Assembly (NCBI GenBank): GCA_025267735.1
Contig: CM046299.1
Span: forward strand, 34,672,887-34,736,886
DNA: 64,000 nucleotides
Reading direction: 5' to 3'
Source: Mactra quadrangularis
Lineage: Eukaryota; Mollusca; Bivalvia; Venerida; Mactridae
This document shows, in pieces, positions 31,001-34,977 of this stretch (its first letter is position 1; every line of letters begins with the position of its first letter). The position numbers and the translations under genes are program-made. The notes beneath the pieces were generated by a model. That model ran no database searches and had not been told where the DNA came from. It saw nothing but the letters and a program-made list of their open reading frames with translations.

Positions 31001-32990
31001 ACATATATTTTCTGATAATTTTGCTTAAAGCTATGTTTATATTTGGATAAAACCTTATTTATGTATAAGGTAGTACAGTTACACAAATATTGTAAGCTTT
31101 TCTGGTAAAAATGTTTCTTCATACGGCAGACATCTGGGTTTTTTTAATGAAATTTACTTGTTTCTGTTAGTTTCCTCAACCACAACTATTTTTTGGGGGG
31201 CCTTATGTGGGTTATTCATTTTTTTGACAATGAGACATTCGAGTATAAATTAATAAATATTACTGAAGAAAAAATATTTCATGGGAATAAAACTGTTCTT
31301 AAAAAACATGATGGGTGCATTTTTACTACTACTTTGTTATTGTAAATAAATTATAGGTATATTATGCAAGAGTTAATATTATATTATATGTAATAAAGTC
31401 ACTTAAACCATAGCAAGGTATTGTCATATATTTTCAGAAATCCCGAATGAAAACCCTGAGTAAATGTTTCGATTATATAATACATAATTGATCGAAAAGG
31501 GTTGTCCGATTATTTCTGATGCTTGATTATGAATTTTTTCCGATTTTGAAACCCTAGTTCCTAATCAAAGTACCAGTTTAGACAAATTTTTCATCACAAA
31601 CCATTCTTACTAAATTTCTACATTCTATTTAAATATTTTATCAATAATATAAAATGTAAGCTACAATAAAACAGTATATTATATATTACATGTACCTATA
31701 TTCTTCCTCTTGGGGATATATCTCAACAACATCACCAACAACTATCTCAGGGAACTCTTTAGGATTTAATAATATAGCTGAAACAAATAAGTACAAACAA
31801 TCAGAGATTGTAGAAGTTGAATAAACCAATAACAAGAGCCGTCCATGGACAGCGCGCTAGACTATTCAGGGTATTCGTGTAAACGACAGCAACAACCAAT
31901 CAAAATTCATGCTGGAGTTATGCAACTTGGTATTTGACCTTCATTCCTAACCTTGTTGACAAGTGTGAAATTTCAAGTAAATCCCTTCAGTAGATTCAAA
32001 AATAAAAAGTTGTACCAAAAAACTTAACCAAAAAATTCTAAGTATGAGCAGACCATAATCCAGTCAAAATTCATGCTAGAGTTATGCAACTTGGTATTTG
32101 ACATCAATTAATAACCCCGTAGATATGTCTGAAGTTTCAAAAGAATCCCTTAAGTAGTTGCAAAGATAAAATGTTGCACCTAAAAACTTAATCAAGAAAT
32201 TTCTAAGTATAAAAGGGCCACAAGTCAGTCCAAATTCATCCAAGGGTTATGTAACTTGGTATTTGACCTCCAATGATAACCAGTAGACATGTGTGAAGTT
32301 TCAAGTGAACCCCTTCAGTAGTTGAAAAGAAAAAATGTTGCACCTAAAAACTTAATCAAGAAATTTTTAAGTATAAAAGGGCCATAATTCAGTCCAAATT
32401 CATCCTAGAGTTATGTAACTTGGTATTTGAACTCTAATGGTAAACCAGTAAACACAAATAAAGTTTCAAGTGAATCCCTTCAGTATAGTTTCAAAGATAA
32501 AATGTTGCACCAAAAAACTTAACCAAGAAATTTATTAGTATAAAAGGGCCATAAACCAGTCAAAAGTCAATCTAGAGTTATGCAACTTGGTATTTGACCT
32601 CCAATAGTAATCCCGTAGACATGTGTAAAGTTTCAAGTGAATCCCTTCAGTAGTTTCAAAGATAAAATGTTGCACCAAAAAACTTAACCAAGAAATTTCT
32701 AAGTATATAAAGGCCATAATTCAGTTCAATTTCATCCAAGAGTTACGTAACTTGGTATTTGAACTCCAATGGTAACCCCGTAAACACAAATAAAGTTTTA
32801 AGTGAATAACTCTAGTACTTTCAAAGATATAAAAGAAACAAAAATGTTGCACCTAAAATTTTAACCAAGAAGTGTTACGCCGACGCACAGCTGAGTAGGA
32901 TAGCCCCACTATTCTCCGAATAGTCGAGCTAAAAATGATCATATACTCACTTGTCTCAAACTTAATATACAGTACCTCAAAGGTTCTCAT
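947..32990 (-). CDS. DEPDC5: DEPDC5 (GATOR1 subunit), N-terminal 406 codons in 14 exons, 3' end off the left edge
   Basis: DEPDC5/Iml1 forms GATOR1 with NPRL2 and NPRL3; the complex acts as a GTPase-activating factor on RagA/B at the lysosome and damps mTORC1 during amino-acid shortage. Exons in transcript order: 32990-32951, 31777-31696, 22340-22291, 20626-20514, 14597-14514, 13722-13673, 13081-13012, 12339-12199, 9972-9903, 8642-8570, 7577-7390, 2945-2811, 2267-2206, 1008-947. All introns are GT-AG and every junction keeps phase, giving 1220 coding bases. The translation follows vertebrate DEPDC5 colinearly as I remember it: MRT start, [113 protein letters not shown]. This covers the N-terminal and SABA domains; SHEN, DEP and CTD are missing because they lie outside the window. 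An in-frame TGA lies just upstream of the ATG, which has A at -3. Identity is near certain; individual splice sites are inferred from phase and homology. Confidence 0.96.
1044..1328 (-). mobile_element. tRNA-derived SINE (minus orientation)
   Basis: Read on the minus strand, the head carries a tRNA A box (TGGTAGCGCAGTTGG, 1322-1308) and B box (GGTTCGAATCC, 1275-1265), then an unrelated body, then GGCGTTAAACCCAACA and an AATA-rich tail at 1075-1044. This head-body-tail order is that of molluscan tRNA SINEs. The pol III promoter boxes look intact. It ends about 36 bp from DEPDC5 exon 14. Confidence 0.88.
2206..2267 (-). CDS. DEPDC5: DEPDC5 exon 13
   Basis: 62 bp, acceptor TTTCAG, donor AAA|GTTAGT. 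Encodes (G)[20 protein letters not shown], matching the vertebrate [19 protein letters not shown] segment almost residue for residue. Confidence 0.96.
2535..2675 (-). mobile_element. tRNA-derived SINE fragment (minus orientation)
   Basis: The minus strand has an A-box-like stretch (TTCAGTGGTAGGATGCGC, within 2665-2645) and a B box (GGTTCGATCTC, 2622-2612) at tRNA-like spacing. Its 'CGATTCCTAAG' part resembles a weaker copy at 62955-63035. No clear tail was found, so it is probably a 5' fragment. Confidence 0.7.
2811..2945 (-). CDS. DEPDC5: DEPDC5 exon 12
   Basis: 135 bp, acceptor ATTCAG, donor TGTG|GTTTGT. Encodes [20 protein letters not shown] then [20 protein letters not shown] and TIDC; the vertebrate [20 protein letters not shown] stretch is nearly identical. 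Confidence 0.97.
3205..6841. mobile_element. 3.6-kb non-autonomous TIR element with TA flanks
   Basis: The ends are inverted: left TCGAGGGTTGCCCGCAAGAC (3205-3224), right, on the minus strand, TCGAGGCTTGCCGGCAAGAC (6841-6822). A second matched block, CGGGTGAGCTCAGATCAGGG, lies just inside both ends (3262-3281 and reverse near 6816-6797). TA flanks each end (3203-3204, 6842-6843), as with Tc1/mariner-type integration. No transposase frame is visible; the interior is AT-rich and punctuated by a recurring GTAGAGTCCGTATAC motif. A tiny element with the same ends lies at 43488-43563. The whole element is inside the DEPDC5 intron between exons 11 and 12. Confidence 0.8.
3841..6632. repeat. Recurring GTAGAGTCCGTATAC motif
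   Basis: Copies seen: 3841-3856, 4015-4030 (GTAGAGTCCATAGACC), 4355-4370 (reverse orientation), 5908-5923 (degenerate, GTAGCGTCCATATACC), 6265-6279 and 6618-6632 (one mismatch). Sequence between copies is not similar, so this is not a simple tandem repeat. All copies lie inside the 3205-6841 element. Confidence 0.7.
6960..7230 (+). mobile_element. Degenerate tRNA-derived SINE
   Basis: An A-box-like GTTAGACTGGGAATGATAGG (from about 6978) and a B-box-like GGTTTGAATCCC (7014-7025) are followed by a body with 'TTTCCTCAAGTAAGACACTT' and an AATAAATCC-type tail near 7205-7215. It lies between the 3.6-kb TIR element and DEPDC5 exon 11. Confidence 0.6.
7390..7577 (-). CDS. DEPDC5: DEPDC5 exon 11
   Basis: 188 bp, the longest exon of this gene here; acceptor TTTCAG, donor ATT|GTAAGT. 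Encodes (R)[11 protein letters not shown] through [18 protein letters not shown]. The VVQNER-EEW and NSTSAQGNYLEAINL blocks of vertebrate DEPDC5 match. This exon gave the first firm identification of the gene. Confidence 0.97.
7790..8225 (-). repeat. GC-rich interspersed repeat, copy 1
   Basis: Contains blocks shared with 20985-21605 and 21630-22285 in the opposite orientation: the 'GCGGCCATTTT' edge, 'AAATTCACTAAATC', the G-run 'GGGGCAC', 'GATGAGGGGCGC', 'ACATGTTTTCTTATCAGC' and 'AAAAAGAGCAAAAA'. An open frame on the minus strand (8115-7879) is not conserved between copies, so I treat it as non-coding. Confidence 0.75.
8570..8642 (-). CDS. DEPDC5: DEPDC5 exon 10
   Basis: 73 bp, acceptor TTTTAG, donor ACAG|GTAATA. 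Encodes [20 protein letters not shown] then EDFY; the GRFYEDFY signature is shared with vertebrate DEPDC5. Confidence 0.95.
8857..9226 (+). mobile_element. Pearl-like tandem-repeat element, short copy
   Basis: Starts ACAAGAGCAGTCCA and ends near GCCCCACTATTCC, the same ends as the larger copy at 31833-32932. About two degenerate core units with 'GACATGTGTGAAGTTTCAAG' and 'ATGCAACTTG' lie between. It resembles the pearl (CvA-type) elements of oysters, which carry a variable number of about 160-bp cores; assignment to that family is an inference. Confidence 0.7.
9425..9625 (+). repeat. Short imperfect direct duplication
   Basis: Two neighbouring units share 'GAGATCAAAATT', 'GCATATA' and 'TTGTATAGGG..GA' (about 9427-9500 and 9551-9612). 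Purpose unknown; it lies in the DEPDC5 intron 9/10 region. Confidence 0.5.
9903..9972 (-). CDS. DEPDC5: DEPDC5 exon 9
   Basis: 70 bp, acceptor TTTCAG, donor AGAG|GTTTGT. Encodes [20 protein letters not shown] then QSR; vertebrates have a VTVVLFSRTFYDA strand here. Confidence 0.94.
10231..10378. mobile_element. 148-bp foldback MITE with TA target duplication
   Basis: Arms of about 40 bp are nearly perfect inverted repeats: left starts CAGTTGTCTATATTTTACTG, right ends CAGTAAAATATAGACAACTG. TA flanks both ends (10229-10230, 10379-10380), typical of Tc1/mariner-mobilised MITEs. It sits in the DEPDC5 intron between exons 8 and 9. Confidence 0.88.
10848..11586 (+). mobile_element. Repeat element with 145-bp tandem units carrying DR1 motifs
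   Basis: It opens ACAAGAGCACCGC and has complementary ends (ATTATATGCTCGAAAG at 10871-10886, CTTCCGAGCATATA at 11570-11583). The core is about three 145-bp units, each with 'TTATGCTCCGGAAACTG' and 'TGACCTTGACC'. The 13-mer TGACCTTTGACCT occurs at 11089-11101 and 11234-11246, with one mismatch at 11379-11391. A (GGAC)n-like stretch follows at 11505-11535. Family resembles the pearl-like elements in layout. Confidence 0.82.
11652..12039 (+). mobile_element. 388-bp hAT-like MITE, copy 1
   Basis: Starts CAATCTGATTAAAACCCGAT and ends ACGGAGATTGG, short inverted termini CAATCT/AGATTG. A perfect 8-bp direct repeat TCAAGAAA flanks it (11644-11651 and 12040-12047). The body matches 15327-15726 in reverse orientation along its length. 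An 8-bp duplication points to hAT-type transposition, but no transposase is encoded. Confidence 0.8.
12199..12339 (-). CDS. DEPDC5: DEPDC5 exon 8
   Basis: 141 bp, phase 0, acceptor TTACAG, donor AAG|GTTGAT. Encodes the most conserved block seen here: [47 protein letters not shown]. In vertebrates this is the start of the SABA/IML1-N region. Confidence 0.96.
13012..13081 (-). CDS. DEPDC5: DEPDC5 exon 7
   Basis: 70 bp, acceptor ATTTAG, donor AAAG|GTAGTT. Encodes [20 protein letters not shown] then DTK, equivalent to the vertebrate GELWVKNEKVMCGYISEDT segment. Confidence 0.93.
13673..13722 (-). CDS. DEPDC5: DEPDC5 exon 6
   Basis: 50 bp, acceptor TTAAAG, donor GAG|GTAAAC. Encodes [16 protein letters not shown](R), aligned with the vertebrate VSTCAYITQKVEFAGI segment. 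Confidence 0.9.
14514..14597 (-). CDS. DEPDC5: DEPDC5 exon 5
   Basis: 84 bp, phase 0 at both ends, acceptor TTTCAG, donor TGT|GTAAGT. Encodes [20 protein letters not shown] then MHRMRNSC, a close match to the vertebrate DVTLDLVELTFKDQY segment. Confidence 0.95.
14870..15060 (+). repeat. Short local duplication in DEPDC5 intron 4
   Basis: 'TAGGGATTC' followed by 'AGGATCCCT' occurs twice (about 14920-14940 and 15011-15030). No wider feature was recognised. Confidence 0.4.
15195..15945 (-). repeat. Octamer-containing repeat, left arm (interrupted by MITE)
   Basis: Reverse complement of 19560-19910: both share 'CTTTGTGGGGAC', 'AAGATATAGAAAC', 'GCTGAATAAGAATCCGAG', 'GTCCGCCATT', 'AAAACGGAA' equivalents and 'TGATAGATAGACCCTGAAAA'. 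The palindrome AATTTGCATAATATGCAAAT begins at 15746. The MITE at 15327-15726 splits the arm. Confidence 0.75.
15327..15726 (-). mobile_element. 400-bp hAT-like MITE, copy 2, nested in another repeat
   Basis: Reverse-orientation copy of 11652-12039. It is flanked by CACTCTGT at 15319-15326 and 15727-15734; the wider context TGACACTCTGTCA (13 bp) is repeated on both sides because the target was palindrome-like. It interrupts the 'GATGACA-GTGTCATCC' segment of the inverted-repeat family also seen intact at 19760-19785, so its insertion is younger than that repeat. Confidence 0.85.
15946..16639. other. AT-rich intronic sequence between repeat copies
   Basis: Apart from the short block near 16340-16400 and some alternating AT runs, no gene, TIR or tandem structure was recognised. 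Confidence 0.45.
16640..16915 (+). repeat. Octamer-containing repeat, divergent internal copy
   Basis: Plus-orientation copy of the same family: 'ACCTAATTTGCATACATC', 'GATAGCTAGACCCTA', 'AAAAAACGGAATTTC', 'AATGGCGGACT', 'GGGTGACAGGATGTC', 'TTCTTATTCAGC'. A shorter related block with 'ACCTAATTTGCATAAGTATA' lies at about 16340-16400. Confidence 0.65.
17879..18121 (+). pseudogene. C-terminal fragment of a LINE reverse transcriptase polyprotein
   Basis: 80 residues reading [16 protein letters not shown]...[20 protein letters not shown]...[17 protein letters not shown]. The RIGHT-LSHSYLL then C-x2-C-x4-H...C pattern is the zinc-knuckle tail found after the RNase H region of many invertebrate non-LTR retrotransposons. 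Everything upstream is missing. The following 3'UTR-like stretch occurs twice: 'GTATCAT.GATTG.TTTCG.CG' with 'ATATGACCTTTTTG' at about 18165-18215 and 18305-18360. Confidence 0.75.
18122..18390 (+). mobile_element. Duplicated LINE 3' tails
   Basis: Two copies of the same 3' end in tandem, the first ending in an 'AAAACCAAAACAAAACC' run near 18220-18237, the second in an AATC-rich run near 18365-18390. This suggests one LINE copy inserted next to, or into, the tail of another. Confidence 0.55.
19362..19437 (+). repeat. (CCAA)n microsatellite
   Basis: Uninterrupted CCAA units except one CAAA variant; the minus strand reads as Trp-Leu-Val-Gly repeats in open frames that are not genes. Part of copy A of the hairpin-ended element. 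Confidence 0.95.
19560..19910 (+). repeat. Octamer-containing repeat, right arm
   Basis: Inverted partner of 15195-15945, uninterrupted. AATTTGCATATTATGCAAAT starts at 19741. 'GATGACAGGGTGTCATCA' at 19769-19786 is the intact version of the site hit by MITE copy 2. The open frame 19658-19960 spans it but has no recognisable domain. Confidence 0.75.
19911..20230 (+). repeat. Interspersed repeat 3' segment
   Basis: 'GTCAAGAAATTTGAATCAAA', 'AGCTGAGAAAATGAGC', 'GACAAGATTTTTACATCAAA' and 'ACCAACCGACAAGCTGACTC' make up this block; a shorter version lies at 12030-12100. A 'CCCCCCCC' run sits at about 19928. Confidence 0.55.
20514..20626 (-). CDS. DEPDC5: DEPDC5 exon 4
   Basis: 113 bp encoding [20 protein letters not shown] then [18 protein letters not shown]; it corresponds to the vertebrate VDQTVTQVFRL--Y--VYVNVVD segment. 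The acceptor that keeps the frame is AAG, 4 nt beyond a better-looking CAG; using the CAG would give GAA AGT AAG AAA TAA and terminate. Donor AAG|GTAACA. Confidence 0.9.
20985..21605 (+). repeat. GC-rich interspersed repeat, copy 2
   Basis: First of two adjacent units of roughly 640 bp sharing 'GTTACCATGGCAATGCTGG', 'GAGCAAAAAGGGCAAA', 'CTGAAAACATGTTTT', 'GATGAGGGGC' and 'CACTAAATCCAGTTAAA'. It ends near a run of ten Gs (21551-21562). The 98-codon open frame 21199-21495 is not conserved in the other copies. Confidence 0.75.
21630..22285 (+). repeat. GC-rich interspersed repeat, copy 3
   Basis: Second unit of the tandem pair; 'GTTACCATGGCAATGCTGG' occurs twice in it (21804, 21843 regions). 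It ends 'TTGATCAGTTAAGGGTTAAC', six bases from the donor side of DEPDC5 exon 3. Confidence 0.75.
22291..22340 (-). CDS. DEPDC5: DEPDC5 exon 3
   Basis: 50 bp, acceptor TTTCAG, donor AAAG|GTATGT. Encodes (S)[16 protein letters not shown], matching the vertebrate LLLQV--L-EDLQKE segment. It sits directly against a block of two GC-rich repeat copies (20985-22285), only about 6 bp from the repeat edge. Confidence 0.9.
22372..22496. repeat. Foldback inverted repeat beside DEPDC5 exon 3
   Basis: Left arm 'TAAGCATATTGCTAACTAG' then 'CTCTGGTACCC'; right arm 'GGGTACCAGGGGAC' then 'CTAGTTAGCAATTTGCTTA'. Arms of about 45 bp enclose a 38-bp loop. It lies 30 bp upstream (transcript sense) of the exon 3 acceptor. 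Confidence 0.8.
22950..23060. repeat. ATCGAT-rich repeat fragment
   Basis: 'TAATAGGGATTAAACGATG' with 'ATAATCGATAATCGATCG' resembles, in reverse sense, 31490-31556 ('TTTTGAAACCCTAGTTCC'). These could be pieces of one DNA-transposon family. Confidence 0.4.
23261..24460. mobile_element. 1.2-kb element with CAGGGCTTGAA termini (hAT-like)
   Basis: Left end CAGGGCTTGAATAAGAC (23261) and, on the minus strand, right end CAGGGCTTGAACTAGAC (24460). CAGGG-type ends are common in hAT transposons. A clean 8-bp target duplication was not found (flanks share only AAACA). No transposase frame was recognised, so it is a deletion derivative or MITE. A stub of the pearl-like 5' end sits inside it at about 23479-23530. 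Confidence 0.6.
24786..25395 (+). mobile_element. Pearl-like element, 5' end plus three to four cores
   Basis: Begins ACAAGAGCAGCCCATGGATA and GGGGTATTCGTGTAAACGAC, then cores marked by 'TTATGCAACTTGGTAT' near 24868, 25038 and 'TTATGTTACTTGGTATTTG' near 25203. The 3' end seen at 32870-32932 is absent; a final broken core ends near 25395. Confidence 0.78.
25396..26600. other. AT-rich intronic stretch
   Basis: Holds a GC-rich patch at 25605-25700 with 'GTCCAGCTGGAC' palindrome and 'GCGTCCCGCGTCTCTGACGC'. No DEPDC5 exon or transposon end was recognised. Confidence 0.4.
26601..28028. mobile_element. Hairpin-ended (CCAA)n element, copy B (1.4 kb)
   Basis: Near-identical to copy A (17101-19489) over its first 560 bp and its last 500 bp, with a different, shorter middle. 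(CCAA)n runs 27882-27977; the end hairpin TATACCCCCG...CGGGGGTATA spans about 27994-28025. Inside, a perfect 24-base palindrome 'AAGGACCTTAT..' (27373-27396) and 'GGTCAGGGCTAGTG' blocks mark a small nested insertion at about 27365-27480. Confidence 0.75.
27882..27977 (+). repeat. (CCAA)n microsatellite
   Basis: CCAA units with one CAAA variant, longer than in copy A. The length difference between the two element copies shows expansion after duplication. Confidence 0.95.
28029..29205. other. AT-rich intronic stretch
   Basis: 'GACCCATT' recurs at about 28667, 28687 and 28719, suggesting a small repeat fragment. No exon, TIR or tandem array recognised. Confidence 0.4.
29206..30375 (-). mobile_element. 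Decayed mariner transposon
   Basis: Matching inverted ends: left GAGGGCTGTTCAATAAATAC with GCGGAAAAGTG (29207-29237), right, minus strand, CGAGGGCTGTTCAATAAATT with CGCGGAAAAGTG (30375-30344). TA follows the right end (30376-30377); the left TA is mutated. The length of about 1.17 kb fits a mariner. The minus strand codes a broken transposase, described separately. Confidence 0.88.
29440..29830 (-). pseudogene. Mariner transposase remnant
   Basis: The minus strand reads [18 protein letters not shown] then CMWKTPG around 29790-29690; DETW (29762-29751) carries the first aspartate of the mariner catalytic triad. Downstream the reading shifts frame and meets stops, then [22 protein letters not shown] sequence continues. 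The second triad region is not clear. It cannot make active enzyme. Confidence 0.8.
30378..31695. other. AT-rich intronic stretch
   Basis: Two similar blocks contain 'TTACATC.TGGCTAGACATTT' (30594-30615, 30798-30818), a short duplication about 200 bp apart. 31490-31556 holds the ATCGAT-family fragment. No exon seen. Confidence 0.4.
31696..31777 (-). CDS. DEPDC5: DEPDC5 exon 2
   Basis: 82 bp, acceptor TTTCAG, donor AG|GTACAT. Encodes [20 protein letters not shown] then PQEEEY, the segment corresponding to the vertebrate NPK-FP-I-GD-VEI stretch of the N-terminal domain. Confidence 0.93.
31833..32932 (+). mobile_element. Pearl-like tandem-repeat element filling DEPDC5 intron 1
   Basis: Starts CAAGAGCCGTCCATGGACAG and ends CCGAATAGTCGAGCT; 'CTAGACTATTCAGG' near the start pairs with the end, giving partial inverted termini. 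Six core units of about 165 bp are marked by 'TTATGCAACTTGGTATTTG' or variants near 31919, 32081, 32247, 32411, 32578 and 32743, each followed by 'GTTTCAAGTGAATCCCTTCA' and 'AAATGTTGCACC'. It occupies all but roughly 55 and 18 bp of intron 1 (31778-32950). Confidence 0.85.
32951..32990 (-). CDS. DEPDC5: DEPDC5 exon 1 coding part (start codon)
   Basis: Starts ATGAGAACC, encodes [13 protein letters not shown] and ends in A before a strong donor GTGAGT. The trailing A joins CT of exon 2 to give Thr. Vertebrate DEPDC5 also starts MRT followed by a short beta strand. The upstream frame closes at a TGA around 33031. A 5'UTR exon further right is likely but not identified. Confidence 0.85.
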
Positions 32991-34182
32991 GATCCATTTC
33001 AAAGTAACACAGGGTTTATTGCCCCTATTTCATTCTGATTAATATCTGACAAATAAGTGTGTTTAAACTTTATAGGCTTCTTTGTCTAAGTTAACAGGCA
33101 TGGAAAATAAGAGTATTTAATAATTTAGGAATTAGAATGGATTTAAGTATTGGTGATCTATGGAATGATGAATCATTAAAAAAAGTGCCAAGATATTCAT
33201 CCTTTAGTCTTACTCTTTGAAATACAAATATCTTTAGTACACAAAAGTGCTCAAAATTTGCATGAAGAACGACTGCCAATTTAAAGTTTACATACTGACT
33301 TCTGTCCGCTGAAAGCTATTCATAGCAAATGTTCACTGTTATATGTAGTCTAAGAGCAGACTATAAATAGAAGTTTGTATTTTGTATTTGTGAGTTCACC
33401 TGTATGTGGATAATAGGCCAGCAATGATGAAACTCAGAGGAAAGACCACATAGATCTGATACCACATTGAGCCCTTTGGAGCCATATATGTGCATTGATT
33501 ATTTCATTAAAATTTATAAAGAAGGGAAAAATAGGGTCTTGTGCCTGTGCATTGTACTTGGTGAGACTGAGAGTAGTATACTCGTTACTTCTATTTTCCC
33601 GTTAGTTTTGGTATCGCAGTATTTCTGTTTTTAAGTAAAAACACCTCACAGCGCCACCTAAGAAAAACAAATTGACTTATTTTTATCGCTGAATATATAT
33701 GGGACCGTTTTCTCTAAGATGCATTGTCTTTGCCAAAGTGTTATGCCAAAAATTCAATTTAGCAAACTGATTTCAGATTGTTGAATTAAAAAACACACCC
33801 TTTATTCTTTACAGTGAATAAATCCTTTCCGTTTTAATAGTTTTCAAACTGTTAAGTGCAAATGTGTAGAAAAAGAATCTCCTTATCATTTTAGCGAAGT
33901 TTTTTTCAACCAATACTCTAACATTCTAACAGTATGGCATAGGATTTTAGATACCGCGGAAATAGAATCAGTCTCCAAAAAAGGTAAAGGTCAAATAGAG
34001 TTTGTCAACATGGGTAAAATACGAAATTTACGAATAAATAATTCATTAAGCCTATATTTGCTGCAATAGATGTAAAAGAATAAACTGATAACAATGTTTT
34101 GAAAAGATAAGCTTTTATTTTGTTACAAAGAATGTTTGTTTGGTTAGTACCGCAGAAAAAGAAGCAAAAAGGGTATCGTAAA
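32991..34182. other. Region upstream of DEPDC5
   Basis: Should hold the 5'UTR and promoter of DEPDC5 or introns to them. No CpG-rich block or TATA context stands out. Open frames 33091-33279 and 34120-34350 show no recognisable motif. Confidence 0.4.
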
Positions 34183-34390
34183 CAGGGCTTTTTTTCCTTA
34201 TATAACAGGGGCCGTTTACAGGCGCCTTCCCCTTCTGAAATTTCTTTGAAATCATGCAGTTTTCCCCAAATTTTGAGGTTACCTGTGATTTTTCATTCCC
34301 CTATCATTGAAATTGCGATAAAATTTCCCCCATTGTTCTATACAAAGTAAGGCCCCAGGCCCCTTCCCCACATCTTCAAAAAAAGCCCTG
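34183..34390. mobile_element. 208-bp hAT-like MITE
   Basis: Ends CAGGGCTTTTTTTCC (34183) and, reversed, CAGGGCTTTTTTTGAAGATG (34390). Interior is C-rich ('CCCCAGGCCCCTTCCCC'). Flanks share GTAT/TAAA but no perfect 8-bp duplication. Confidence 0.65.
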
Positions 34391-34470
34391 GTATAAACAC
34401 CTGTTCTCGAACCTCACCTGATCTCGAACCTTTCATAAAAATGTTGTTTACTTTGCTACGTAATTGCGTA

Positions 34471-34478
34471 TGACGTCA
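34471..34478. promoter_or_regulatory. Full CRE palindrome TGACGTCA
   Basis: A perfect 8-bp CREB/ATF consensus in a locally GC-richer stretch 1.5 kb upstream of the DEPDC5 ATG. It could belong to the DEPDC5 promoter or be chance; no transcription evidence is visible. Confidence 0.3.
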
Positions 34479-34977
34479 TCAACTCGTGTGCACAGATGTT
34501 AAGTAAACAATCGACGCAACTACAACTGTCAAACGAGAATAATGCGCAAGAAACAGGTAATTAGAATGAATATTTTGTGATGGTGAATATTTTTCAGTAA
34601 ATCCTTATTACCTCTTTCCGCTCTGTCAGTACAATCCATCAAATATTGTTTAAAAGTATGTTATTGCAAAAGAAGCACATGGCAGGTAGCCATTCCTGTC
34701 TTCTCCTCATAAAGTCATGTGACAGCTAATTATAACCTCACAAATAGCCATATACTGTAGAGGTTCAAAATTAGGTCATCTATTTTTAGCCGCCATGACA
34801 GTTTTCAGAAAATGGTCGTGTTTTTTCTGGAAGAATTTGAATTTGTTGCAAATATAAAATATCAACAAATATATGATAGAAAAGTGGAACATAAGTTAAG
34901 AGGTGTGTTTTTAATGTATTTTTCTGAAAAAATTGTAGCATTAATTAGAAATGGCTCATTGAGTCCTTAGAGGTTCG

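Noticed and set aside
31833..32932. Evenly spaced repeats as a CRISPR-like array
   Set aside because: The whole unit of about 165 bp is repeated with no alternating constant repeat and unique spacer, and the host is an animal genome.
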